Shown here one piece after another: positions 29,873 through 41,500 of a stretch of 64,000 nucleotides of DNA. Position 1 is the first letter of the stretch; every line of letters begins with the position of its first letter. The stretch is from Lineus longissimus (lineage: Eukaryota > Nemertea > Pilidiophora > Heteronemertea > Lineidae), in the NCBI RefSeq assembly GCF_910592395.1, contig NC_088323.1:7874001-7938000 (forward strand), given 5' to 3'. Position numbers and translations under genes: made by a program. The notes under the pieces are model-generated. The model did no database searches and was not told the DNA's origin. It saw nothing but the letters and a program-made list of their open reading frames with translations.

Positions 29873-31539
29873 AACATCTTTAAAAAAGCCTGTGTAGATT
29901 TCCCAAGTTTAGGCCATGAATTACACTGAAAATAAATGCCAAGTTACAAAATAATTTCTCTCCATTTTCCTTTGACAATAGCAGTTGTTATTCAATAAGA
30001 CCATAATCTGATCAGCTTCTATTCAAGATGATCAATGAATGCAAAATAACCCATAAAAGGCCTCATTGGACCTTTGTTAATAGGGAAGTGGTGAAGCTTG
30101 AGGGGTCATCTCGGAGTGCTGTTCACTGGACACAGAAACAGAGTGCCAAAATCCCAACAAAGTTGCCATTTTCACGTTAAAAAATCAAATATTTTGAAAA
30201 TGTTTGATGGTAATATCCATCTATGCAGTAACAAGAAGATGTTACAGGTGAAAATTTTCAGGAATTGCAGAGTTTAAGAAAATCTCAATTGGACCGGTAA
30301 TCTTTGAACAACGACAAAACCGAAGTCCGCCCATTAATCAGAAAAATCATTTTGCCAAATGATGGACAAATGACCTAACTACCATGCATCAGAAATTGGT
30401 GAAAAAATATTGGGGAATAACGGAGTAATTTACAAATATCAGGTGGTTAATAACTTCTGACCGAGATTGTACATGTAGTACATGGATGCCTGCGGGTATA
30501 ATTCATTACCATTCACTTACCTGCACATGTCTGGAGAATGGAAAAACACAATTTAAAAAAAAAAGTCAATAGTGTGAGTTGTACACTCAATTCAAAGATA
30601 AAGTTGATTTTGGCAGGGCAGGGCAAGAAAATAGGACAATCACTCGAGTACAGTTACAGTAGCATTATTCATATGTCGTGAATGTAGGAAGGACAGGCAG
30701 CAACAAGTCAAAGGTTCACTGTGACACTGACAGTTCTACTGTTGCAGTCAAATCCCAATTTTACACCACATTTTATTTTGATTGCAGAGCTAACAAAATT
30801 GGCCCTTTTAACATTTATCATTATTTCAAATCCAATTGTAAATCACTTATGGTCTGAGCGGCTTGAGAAATCTACTGGTACTGGTATTTAGATGCTCTAA
30901 AAAGTGAGCATATCTTCATTTCTAAAAGACAAGATTCTCTTTGTTTGAGTGCCTAAAGTACAAAAAAACGTTACCGGTATACATGCTTCAAGTTTCATAA
31001 CTATTCAGCAAGTCAGCTGATTGTCATGCATGTAGTTACATTCAAATTCCTGTTGCCAGGCCTAAAAAAACAGGCCAAGGACCTTCTGTTCAGTGAACAA
31101 TTACATTACCAGCCAAGCCTTTATCTACATGATTGACATCGAATCGAAATACATGAATACCACCTCAGTCGTCATTAAAACATGAAATATTTATCTGCTT
31201 TCCTTGATAGTCAACATAAAGTCACTAGTTTTCTAGCAAGGTCACGAAATTAGTTGCCACTGATGGTGCTGCAGACCAACTTCTACAAATCATACAACAA
31301 GACATGTATGACTGTAAAAATGACCTCTTTAGACTATAAAAAACATGCTGGAACATTTACATTGCTGTCGAGCACAAACCCAATGAACGGCAAGAGTTGG
31401 GTTTTATGCTTCGTACACGCAATGTACACATTTCTCATAGTGACCAGACACCGACAGCCACATGTAGACCAAAGAGACATACTAGTATCATGTGTATGAC
31501 AATCAATCACTAATCAGCAGAATGAGAATGATCAATCTC
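29873..31539. other. Intergenic stretch without recognisable genes
   Basis: No ORF with family features, no RNA gene and no clear inverted termini were seen in this 1.7 kb. It is AT-rich, unremarkable sequence between the Tc1-region repeats and the Harbinger element. Confidence 0.5.
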
Positions 31540-31813
31540 CAATGACATTGGGCCGAATAAATAAAACCTAGCATTTGCTTACAAGTTCAAGCAAAAAGAA
31601 AAAGGAAAAGGTCGCCTAGAAGAAGATCAAGCCAAAGGAAATGCTTGAAAATGTATTAATAACCATCTGCTTCAGCTTCAATCTTTTGCTTGTTAGATAA
31701 GCAATAGGTGTGGTGCACATGTGTTACGCAAGACTATTTGTCCGATCTAAACCCTATTGTCCCATGTAAACATAGTGGTTGGCCAAAGAACGTGCAAGCC
31801 ATATTGCTGTACC

Positions 31814-33113
31814 ATGGCGTCGTGTGCAGACTCAGAGGAGAATGCAGCTAATTCTCAGTTGAATGTAACTCTGGTGTCCGTTATTAAAAAGTATCCAGTT
31901 TTACTGGAGAAAAGTCAATTACCAAGTACCAAGGAGAAAAAAGCTCAGGCACTACGGGATGCAAAGTCAACTATCTTTACCAGTTGTGGAAAGACTATGG
32001 ATGAGAAGCAAATTCTGAAGAAAATCTCGAACATGAAAACCAGCGTGAAGAAGAAGACGGATATGAAGGAAACCGGAAATCGGAAAATCGTTCTTTGTCC
32101 TTGGGAGAAGCAGCTTTACGACAATTTGAATGGAGATGAAAACCCAACAGTGACGAAGATGGCCTCGTCCATTTCGGTTGGCTTTCCAGCGAGCCATGTC
32201 AAGAGATCATGCCCAGGTTGTCCTGTTGATATGCCGTCGTCGCCTCAGTCCACCGTTGCAACATCAAAGGTATGTAGTGCCACCGGAATGTAGGTAAAAA
32301 TCCCTCCAGTAAAAATCCCCCCTAGGAAAAAATCCCCCCAGGAAAAAATCCACCCATGAAAAAAAATACCCGGACAAAAGTAGGTAAAAATCTCGTTTTT
32401 TATATTAGGCCTACTTGGTTTACATATTTTTTCAAAGAAAAAGGCAAGTGGGAGGTCGAAATAAAAACATAAATAAAATTAATCCACAGTGAAAAGCCGA
32501 AAATTAATCCAAAGTGAAAAGCCGGTATCATTTAACAGTTTTCAGAATATTTGTCCCATAATCAGGGTTCCTGCAGCTTGTGGAGCACCAAATTTAATAC
32601 CTTTTTAATGCTTTTTAATACGGTACCGGTGAAGTCTCGGTGAGGTCCCGGTGAGGTACGTTGAGGCACGGTGAGGTCAGGTGAGGTCCAGTGAGGTATT
32701 TAGTCCAACCCGGATTGAGGAACTTATCACCTTTCTGAAAAGGCCTTGTTGGTCTAAAGGGAACATCAAGTTTCAAATTAAACTAAACTATCGTTGAAAT
32801 GATTTTTCAGGCTTCCTATGTTCCTCCTGAATTGAGTCCAAGCAGTTCAACCGTGGTGACACCTCCACCAAGTCGTTGCTCAACACCGGTTCCTTTGAAG
32901 GTTCCAAAGAAAAGGCTGTTGCACTCCGAAACCGAAGAAACCAAGAATCTGTCAACACCTGAGCTACAGAGACTCTTGCTTTTGGAGCAACTGAAGCTTA
33001 CGAGGATGAAAATAAGACGTTTTGAACAGCCAAACGAGCAGAAGCAGACAGGTGACGATCCCGAGATTCCAGTCTCATACCTTTCTTTGTTGAACGACAA
33101 TTTGACCCCATAA
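31814..33113 (+). CDS. Harbinger Myb-like DNA-binding protein, two exons (252 residues)
   Basis: Exons 31814-32269 and 32811-33113 join in phase 0 at AAG|GTATGT and TTTTTCAG|GCT. The start ACCATGG is an ideal context; a frame open further upstream (to 31757) is not needed. Residues 17-80 (VISVIKKYPVLLEKSQLPST style, with later KKISNMKTSVKKKTD) fit the MADF/Myb-SANT-like domain of the second Harbinger protein, which binds the transposase and the element ends and helps nuclear import. The C-terminal exon is Ser/Pro-rich, then forms a helix with LQRLLLLEQLKLTRMKIRR, a likely partner-binding segment. The intron of 541 bp is itself free of mobile elements. Confidence 0.7.
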
Positions 33114-33257
33114 ATTATCAAATGTAAGCACTAAAGCAAATATAGAGAAAAAATAGATTCAAATCAGGTCTTATTCAAATTTATTTTGTTTGTGTATGTC
33201 ATAAAGAACAGCCGCGAACACTCCTTGAGTATACTTAAAGCTACTATCTGTTTCTGA

Positions 33258-33521
33258 ATAACCTTTGTTGGGTTTTTGCAACCTCAGACTGCCATTAACC
33301 ATCCTATTTCGTCAAAGCATATACCGGGTTTATACATAAAAATGTACAGGGATTCCCTATGCTGAATGATCGATGCATTACCAAAAAATGTATTTTTCAA
33401 TCCATCCTGTTAAAATTTTCACACAAAATTGCCAAAACTATACGGCACCGCCTGATATGTGGTTTGACAAAATAGGATGGTTAATGGCAGCGTGATGTTG
33501 CGAAAACACAAATAAGGTTAT
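33258..33521. mobile_element. MITE nested in the Harbinger element
   Basis: The ends ATAACCTTTGTTGGGTTTTT and, inverted from 33521, ATAACCTTATTTGTGTTTTC lead into a shared CTGCCATTAACCATCCTATT on both arms. It lies between the two Harbinger genes and is 264 bp long, without an ORF. Confidence 0.7.
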
Positions 33522-33607
33522 TGCGTCACAGACAGCAGGTACACACTACAGACAAATGTTCAAAAACGAATGTTTTCAAACATTTCCGTAGTGTGGACCT
33601 ACCTTAA

Positions 33608-33841
33608 AGGGGATACTTCTAGGAAAAATAAACAAACCCCTTTGTTTACGTGTGGATCCACTTGATGCTAATTGACGCTTGTTGACGCTATTGAAATACC
33701 GTCAACAAGCTTCAAATAGCGTAATCAAGTGGATCCACATGTAATTACCATGTGATTTACTCTATTGCCCCTTGAGGGCCTATTAACTGTGGATCAACGT
33801 ATAAACACAGGGGTTTGTTTATTTTTCCTAGAGGTACGCCT
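33608..33841. mobile_element. TTAA-flanked MITE nested in the Harbinger element
   Basis: TTAA lies at 33604-33607 and 33842-33845. The arms match over about 55 bases, sharing CTAGGAAAAATAAACAAACC, and start AGGGGATAC or AGGCGTACC. It ends 36 bases before the transposase stop codon. The AGG start and TTAA suggest a Kolobok-type or piggyBac-type family. Confidence 0.75.
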
Positions 33842-33876
33842 TTAACATGGCAAGATTTTACATTCTCTTTGATCAG

Positions 33877-34998
33877 TTATACACGCTGGTGATGTCTGTC
33901 ATACAGGAAGTTTGTGATCTCTTGGCGTTTTTGGTTCCCTTGCAGTCGCAGTTGCCGAGCCGCCAAGGGTGCAGGTGCTTCTTGACCCTGGTCGTCAACC
34001 TCATGTTCCTGCTCTTCATCGTCAAAATCATCAGCATCGTTCAACACTTTTGCAATATTGTGCAAAACAAAACAAGAAATTATACAATTGGGTACGTTGT
34101 CTAGTTTTAGTCGGACGCCATTACGGAGGATAGGGAACCGTCTTTTTAACTGTCCAAAAGCTTGTTCTATTACCACTCTATTTTTCGCATGTTCGCGGTT
34201 GAAGTATCGTTCAGCTGGAGTATTTGGGTCAGTGAACGATGTCATCATGTAGGGTGCAATTCCATAACCAGAATCACCAAGAAGAACGCCATGAACGTTC
34301 CTTGAAACCAGAGCGTGTAGTTCCGATGTTTGGAATATACGCGAGTCGTGCACTGATCCAGGCCATCCTACATCGGCACTTGTAAAGGACCACTTTTCGT
34401 CACATGTCGCCTGAACATTAAAGGAGGCAAAGTTCTTTCGATTGATGAATTCGTCGCCAAACGGACCACCAGGCTTGTCAATTCTTACATGAGTGCAGTC
34501 GATCGCTCCCAGCGTAAATGGAAAGCCGAGCTTATCCGCCCATCGCTCCTTTGCCAGGGTGGCATCAGCATCAGAAAATGGGAAAATAATCCATCGTGGA
34601 TGTTGCTCAGCAATACTGTTTATAGTGCTGGAAACGCAGTTGGAAACGGTAGGCTGCGCAACGCCCATCAGCTCTGCCACACTTGTGTGGTAACCAGGAT
34701 CCGCCAAGTAGTGTAACGTAGTCTCCATGCGTGCCAATGGAGTCATACACCCGCCTCTGCTCTCGACTGTATCGGGCAGAAATGTCGCTGCAAGCCATTC
34801 CACGTTTTCTTTCTCGAAACGAAATAACTTGCGATAAGTCGCTGGTGAGATCTCATCTCGATCTATGCGATTTTTGTAAACTTTCTGTTGTCGAATTCGC
34901 ATAAACATATCCGTGCAGTGTTGCTGCAAACCTGTCGAAGCAAATGCACAAGCACCTCCAGAGTAGCTTGCATAAATAGTGAGCAAATGCTCTGTCAT
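33877..34998 (-). CDS. PIF/Harbinger DDE transposase (373 residues)
   Basis: The frame runs from ATG 34998 to a stop at 33877. An N-terminal helical region with SVAELMGVAQPTVSNCVSST is an HTH-type DNA-binding segment. The DDE nuclease shows GAIDCTHVRI (first Asp), LLGDSGYG (second Asp) and VVIEQAFGQLKRRFPIL (Glu), the HARBI1 signature with the usual LKRRF. Length fits the family (about 350-400). No stop or gap was seen. The tail is acidic then Gln/Arg-rich. It is probably the catalytic partner of the Myb-like protein in the same element; host-domesticated HARBI1 is less likely because perfect terminal repeats surround it. Confidence 0.85.
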   Translation of the reverse strand: MTEHLLTIYASYSGGACAFASTGLQQHCTDMFMRIRQQKVYKNRIDRDEISPATYRKLFRFEKENVEWLAATFLPDTVESRGGCMTPLARMETTLHYLADPGYHTSVAELMGVAQPTVSNCVSSTINSIAEQHPRWIIFPFSDADATLAKERWADKLGFPFTLGAIDCTHVRIDKPGGPFGDEFINRKNFASFNVQATCDEKWSFTSADVGWPGSVHDSRIFQTSELHALVSRNVHGVLLGDSGYGIAPYMMTSFTDPNTPAERYFNREHAKNRVVIEQAFGQLKRRFPILRNGVRLKLDNVPNCIISCFVLHNIAKVLNDADDFDDEEQEHEVDDQGQEAPAPLAARQLRLQGNQKRQEITNFLYDRHHQRV

Positions 34999-36030
34999 GC
35001 AAGAAAAAGATAGTTGTTATTAATACACATTCAAGCATGTTCTTGAAGTTCCAAGTTCTTGCTCGGCGTACAAGCATTTGCTTCGTCTAGTTGAGAACTT
35101 GCTTCATCTTCCAGGCAAATGCTCGTTTTTATTAATGACTTTTCAAGAAAATGGCTAGAAATAGCAAATGCTAGGTTTTATTTATTCGGCCCAATGTCAT
35201 TGATATTGATAATCGAATACATGCAAATATACACGCATTCGTCGGATTCGAATACGGTCATCCAGTTTCAACCAAGGAGTCAGTCAAAAAGGAAACTTTC
35301 TAGTGCTTCATAGCACCGTAGACTGAGTAATGTTCTTAATCCACTTTTATGCAGTAGAGATGTGGAAAAACAGCAGCAGTGACTTAGTCAGGAAGCAAAA
35401 TCGGTTCACTCGTTGAGCCAGATGATGGCAGTCGCCATGATGGATCAACAAAATCAATAACGAACGATGCGCCACCTTTGTATAATTTTCAAGTAACATG
35501 GCGCGAATATTCAAAATAAGAAGATAAACTGGCATGCACGTGGACTAAATGTGCGCCTTCTACCCAGTCGTAAGAAACACAGCTTCAGGCCTACGCTTTG
35601 ATGCAACATGTTTCGCAGTCATTCCATGCAAAAAAAACCCAGCAACTAAGTTATCTTCCCCCCGAAAAAACGGACACAGATTATAGCTGCGTCTGCGGAA
35701 AAACTGAGAGAAAGCGCAACTTCGAACAGAATTATAAACGTCGGCCTAGTCTATATTTCATGTATTTGAGGCCGAAAGTGATATAATTCAATAGCCTAAT
35801 GCATTGCGGACTAAAGATTTATATTAGTTTCACTCTAAGAATGTGCATAGGCCTACATATCTTGATGAGAAAAAAGTGTACGTGATTCGGACGGCCTGTG
35901 GCTGTGGCATGTGTGGTGCGCGGCGCGGACGGGGGGCGTTCAGAGTGCGCCTACCAGAAAACGGCCTAAAATAACATTTTAAACTACGAAACGTAAAAAA
36001 ATGGTAATCTAGTGGTGCTATGTGACTTAC

Positions 36031-36097
36031 CGTTGAAGACTGATATTAATTCCTCCATACCCCACTCCTTCAGAATCACCTCGGTGAAGTTTTCCAT
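36031..36097 (-). CDS. Candidate first coding exon of an unidentified minus-strand gene
   Basis: ATG at 36097 opens a 22-codon frame, MENFTEVILKEWGMEELISV then FN, that stops exactly at a consensus donor G|GTAAGT (36030-36025). The wording resembles the start of a SAM-like helical domain (WGMEELI). No downstream exon was recognised before the Harbinger element at 35202 or beyond it. It may be a real gene whose other exons lie to the left across the mobile elements, or chance. Confidence 0.3.
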
Positions 36098-37561
36098 TTT
36101 GCCCGGAATCAAGCTTCTAATTGAAGCGAGGATAAAATGGCCGCTGATCACTTTTATCGTCTGCCAAATTACGCGGTCCTGATTGGTGGACGGTTTTACT
36201 AATTAAATAGTTATTTCTAGATTGCGCACATCTGATTGGTAAGGCTTGTTAACTTATTATTTCAACTAACTTTATTTACTACTTTTCCCTCAGTACAACT
36301 AATTAATAGTTATGTTCACTACTTAAATGGTTATTTTGGCTTTACTAATCAAATTAGTTAAAAATTTACCACTTAATTTTAAGAGTGCAGGAGGAGGCAA
36401 AGCTAAACGAGTTTTTTCCGCATTGAATTATTTATATCGAGGGTTATTTTTAGCCATTCTACGTCAAAATGATGTCATGATAGTACTACTTTTTCCATGC
36501 AACCTAGATTTGTTGCGTCAATTGACAAGTCATCCGATCGTGGTAGTGCAGGGAAACCTCAACCTTTCACTCTACACAGTTGAGTGAATGGAGACTGGTT
36601 AGTGTCGACCGATAACGTGAATTACAGAGTAGGCACATAGAAACCATCCGCGCAAAAATAGACTCCTATGAAGTTCATTCTATCATCATCCTGATCGTCT
36701 TTCCAGGCGACTGAAGAGGCCGGTGCTCTGCCTCCTGAGTGTAAAAAGGGATTTTGCTTATGTGATCATAATCCAACCCCATCCCCTCTCGCTACGTCCC
36801 TGTAACCCGAAGTCTCGCAAAACGATTTAATGTATTCATTATTCATATTGGCAAATGATTTGTCCAAAAAAGTTCATAAAGTGTCATTTTATCCCCAGTC
36901 TTTGAAGTCACTTTTATTGCCGCTATTTCGCGTGTTTGAATGACTACAGTTGTCCAAACTCTTTACCCGAGTTAGTCGTGCTCATGGTTTGTCTATAGTT
37001 GGCGCTGGTTAGAAATTGGGTACAATTCGTGCCCTTAATGGCTTTTCTGTAATGATAGCTAAATATGATAGCTATTTATAAGTAAATGATTGCTAAATAT
37101 TGACCGGTTACCTTGAGTGAACAGGTCCACAATAGTCTCCGTGGGTGTTGTATAAGATTGTTGCACCGATTATACACCAGGGGCGATTAGGTCACATGTA
37201 CAATGTATATTTTTTTTACATCGAAAGTTTTGTGACTGTCAAATTATCTGCAGGGTGGGTATCCGGTCCTATTACATAAGCACCCCTACAACTCCCTAGT
37301 ATCTGGGTATGTATCATGAACTCTACATGCAGCCCCTGTGTGACTAAAAAAACACCTTGGCTTAGTTACTGTAAGGTATTTGTATACACCTTTCCAGAAA
37401 TGGGGCGCTGAGTGTCCGAAATAGTGATGTCATAAGAGGAAACTAGGCCTTATGGTGGAGGGACAAAGGAGAAAGTCATGGTTGACCAACACACTTGAAT
37501 GCCTTTAATGACGGACAAGGTGGAAAGTTAGTTCGAGTTCAAATGCAAGCCACCAATTTCG

Positions 37562-37680
37562 GGAAGCATGTATAGGGTACCTATTGTAGGGTAAATGAGG
37601 GGGTAATTTGGCCAAGTCCAATTGGGCCAAATTACTCCCTCATTTACCTTAGAATACCCTACAAATACCTTACAGTACTT
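37562..37680. repeat. Short hairpin element
   Basis: GGGTAAATGAGGGGGTAATT at 37589 pairs with AATTACTCCCTCATTTACC near 37630-37648 with one mismatch and a 10-base loop. Weaker pairing extends outward through TAGGGTA and TACCCTA. Confidence 0.6.
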
Positions 37681-37989
37681 TAGCCATGGGTTATTTTTTG
37701 AGTAGGGGCAGCAGTAGGTAGGCAAGATAAAGTTACACGAAGCCGCCAATAGGGTCTCAACCATCGCATAGTATACGTCATGACTTTTCACCCTTGTGCG
37801 AATAACGTAGCAGGCCTACTGAAGCTAACATGACCCAGTGCCCTTAGGCTACTCTGTTTAAAAGTCATCCAAAGAGGGTCAATTTAACCCCCTGCTACTG
37901 CCTATATATAGTCCCCCTTTAATCAATAGTTTTCGGGATAACTGTCTCTAGGCCATGTTCTTATGAAGTTCAATTTTTACTTGTATAAC

Positions 37990-38172
37990 ACAGTAGAACC
38001 TCTCTTAGCGGACACCTCTCTAGTAAGGACAACCTCTCTGGTAAGGACATTAGCTTTGGTCTCAAATTGGTTGTTTCCATTCAATTTGACCTCTCTAATC
38101 AGGAGGACACCTCTCTATTAAAGACAGCACTTGTCAGTCCCAAGGGTGTCCTGAATAGAGAGGTTCTACTGT
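37990..38172. repeat. ACCTCTCT MITE/repeat copy B (uninterrupted)
   Basis: ACAGTAGAACCTCTCTTAGC begins it and AGAGAGGTTCTACTGT ends it, so the termini are inverted over 16 bases. Interior TCCTTAATAGAGAGGT-like phrases recur in both orientations. It lies 350 bp upstream of the ceramide synthase start. Confidence 0.8.
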
Positions 38173-38518
38173 ATTATTAATCAAGGCCTATTGATTGTTG
38201 TATTGATTATGTTTTTACTGAGAGTAGGTTAACCAGACTAACTCTGGTTGGTTTTTAACACCATCGTCATCATCATCATTCAGGCTTTTATGACCCTCTG
38301 GGTCTTTGCCACTTTGGTCGATCAAAAACTTAACGTAGGCCTATGTGTTAATATTTTTCAATCCAAAGACTTTAGTGTGTAACGCAGGCACCCACGCCCA
38401 AGCAAAGCCAATTGAATGTTCCCGCGTTCTCCCCACGTATGCGTTTTAACTCGTCGCATGCGCAAACAACACCCAGACTGCACCTGCGTACAGAGGTTGA
38501 GATTCCGTCGGAATAAAA

Positions 38519-41500
38519 ATGGCGGGGGCACTGGACTATGTTGGCTCCTATGTTTGGAGCGAGAAGTTCTGGTTTCCAGAAAATGTGTCATGGAAAGACA
38601 TCGAAAATCATGACGAAGGTCCTAATGCGGGCATATACCATCCACAGATTTCTGATCTCATAATGCCCATACCGGTAGCCGTTCTATTAGGTGTGATTCG
38701 TTTCTGTTTCGAGAGGTAAGTTTTTTCGTCGTGTACGAGTCTGTGCACGTAACCCTGTACAAGGCGTGCCGTCTACATATATAATGTACCGGTGCTGTGT
38801 GTAAATAATGGCGAGGGTTTGTGCACATGACGTGTCTGCTGTGTATTCTTGTATGAGATATAGGATCGTGATTCATTAGAACACACTTTCTTACATTTCG
38901 GCTTTCACACTAGGCCTATGTATAATGTAGGCCTACAGTGTTTTGTTGTATAATCATGCATGATTCAAGCGGCCGAAATGAGCATTCCATAGCCTTTTAG
39001 GCCTACTTGGCTTTTCCACTTTCAGAAACACTGGTACCGGTACCGGGACGGCAAAACAAACTTAAAAGTACCTTTTACAATAGGTTTTTACTGTCAATGA
39101 TGCCAGAAAATGCCTCGCGGCCATTGACTGGCGTCTTTTATCATGAAGATCTTTTGTATGTAAAGATGGTTTGCCGACCCTAGGTGGTTGGCGTATCTGG
39201 CAAAGGGCCTATGATGAATGATGTCGATGATCCCCAACCTCGGCCCATATCATTATCAATATCTCCGCCTGCCGTGGGGTCACAGGCGACTGATTGCGAT
39301 GATAATAATGTCAACGTTCACTATTTCAGGCATTTTCTTATCCCCTTTATCGAATGCCATCCAGCAAATCTCTGATCTAAAATAGGAATAGGCCTATTGA
39401 CCACTGATAGATGATAAAAATGAGATTGCTTTTTAAATTTACCCCAACTAAATGCCATAACAACACATGACTACAATGTACATGTCATCCTGTGGAAATC
39501 GGGGGTTTAATGTTCACTTCTCCGGCCCTGCACACAAACCCCTGAGACATACGCCCCCCCATTTGGTGAAGTGCCAGCGCCTCTTGCAACAACATCAGCG
39601 AGCACTGCATGATTGTACATGTATGCCACTTATCAAATTGAAAGATGAGCCTTAGTTTACTGGAACTGGTTCAATCAAAGTAATATTTTCCACCAGCAGT
39701 GATTGAAGACTCCTTTGAGCGCCTAGAGTTTTATTTTTTGATAAGCTGGACACACAGGACTGGAGGCACAAGCTTTGAATGAGCCACAACAGCACTGTAT
39801 GCCACAGTCAGGTGTGCGAGTGGAGTGTTATATTCGTAACTATACAGGAGTACAATACATGCAATAGGCATTATGGGTCATTGATTGTAATTTTACTGGT
39901 TTTTATATTTGCATGTTTTGTACAGTGAAAGACAGTTAGATTTACACCCGATAGATTCGATCAATAATCATTAGGTGTTCTCCTCGCCTATTCATCTAGC
40001 TAATAGTGTTTACTATGTATATAAACATGCCGTTTTGTTTTGAAATTGAACATTCCCATTAGCATAGATAACCTGCGAAAATAAATTGCGGCCATTTTGA
40101 AAAGGCAACACGTGTATGTTTACCATGGCATAAAAGTAAAATCATACAAATTTATTCAAGAATTTTACTTGAAGTTGTCAATTTCTTCCCGTGTTCATGA
40201 TATTTGGAATGCTTTTGGTGATGATTTGATTTAAAATATGATTTTTATGCCATGGTAAACTTACGCTGCCTGTGAAACTGAAATAGGCCTTTTCAAACTC
40301 CACGTGTAATGTGTGGCAAACAAACCAGCTATTAATATTTGGTGAGGTCCACTCCAAGTACAATCCGCAATCATAATATTGGCAATAGGTCCCCATGTAT
40401 TGTAGGCCTCTTACATGCAGTAATACATGTGTGTCATGTTAAATATGTAAGTCACAATTTTATTGTAAGGCCAAGAACAGTTTGCTCCATGTCCTAAATC
40501 TTGAGTTGACCATTGTTTAGGCTTGAGTACAAAAGTCCTGTGTTGTAGTGGTCGAACAATGAAACGATATCATGATCAGACTTGGAAGTGTTATATTGAT
40601 TGGGAATGGCAATGCATTTGGTGTGTGTGGCTTGTCCTGACCTGAAAGACCGGGCATAGATTTACGCAGTACTAATACTATAGAGATGATAGCATAATAC
40701 AGGTCTAATGATTGGGACATGTTTCATGGTTTGACCTATTGCACCGATGGCAAATGAGCTAAGGTGAACATACACCTAGCATTACCGAGAATGTTTTTAA
40801 GGCATGAGATTTCAGTCTTACTGACCTGTACATTTGACATAATATTGAGTCCCAATTATATTTTGATGAGAAAAGTAGTCCATGTCTTATTGATGTCAGC
40901 AAGAAAAGATCTATAGATTAGAATAATGAATAACTCAAAATAACACTATAAATACAGTAGAACCTCTCTTTTAGCGGACACCTCTCTGATAACGACAACC
41001 TCTGTATTAAGGACACTAGTTTAGGTCCCAAATTGGTTATTTCCATTCAATTTGACCTCTCGAAGCAGGACACCTCTCTATTACGGACAGCACTTGTCAG
41101 TCCCGAGGGTGTCCTTTGAGGGGTTCTACTGTGCATGGTTTTTTAATCGCATGGTGCTCAATTGCTATTGACCCCCAACCATTTTCAAGGGTTGCAATTA
41201 AAGGCACAACCGATACGAACAAAATGATACCTCCCTTATCTTTGTACTTGAGATAATAACTGATCTACTTTGATTTTTGTGGAAGGGGAAAACTATGCAA
41301 ATCTGTATTCTCCATATTCGTTGTTATCTTGAGATTTTTATCGCATTGTTGTGGATAGTGATGATCAATCATTTAGGGGTGGGGGGGGGGGGGGGGGGGA
41401 GTTAAATTACATGATAGAACAGGTTTAACTCCACCCTGAGGGAAAGTGTGTCCCATTTACACCATAGTAAGTGCACAATTCACCGTGGTAGAGTGACACT

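Larger units (their letters stand above)
31540..35202. mobile_element. Complete PIF/Harbinger DNA transposon, 3.66 kb
   Basis: Terminal inverted repeats of 40 bases are perfect: 31540-31579 (CAATGACATTGGGCCGAATA...) equals the reverse complement of 35163-35202. Between them are a spliced Myb-like gene on plus and a DDE transposase on minus, arranged convergently, the usual two-gene layout of Harbinger. Similarity of the flanks hints that the repeats may extend a few bases further; the 3-bp target duplication was not resolved. Perfect termini and open ORFs point to a young, possibly mobile copy. Confidence 0.85.

Noticed and set aside
37501-37791. ORF over the 37.6-kb hairpin
   Set aside because: The frame crosses an inverted repeat and has no domain.
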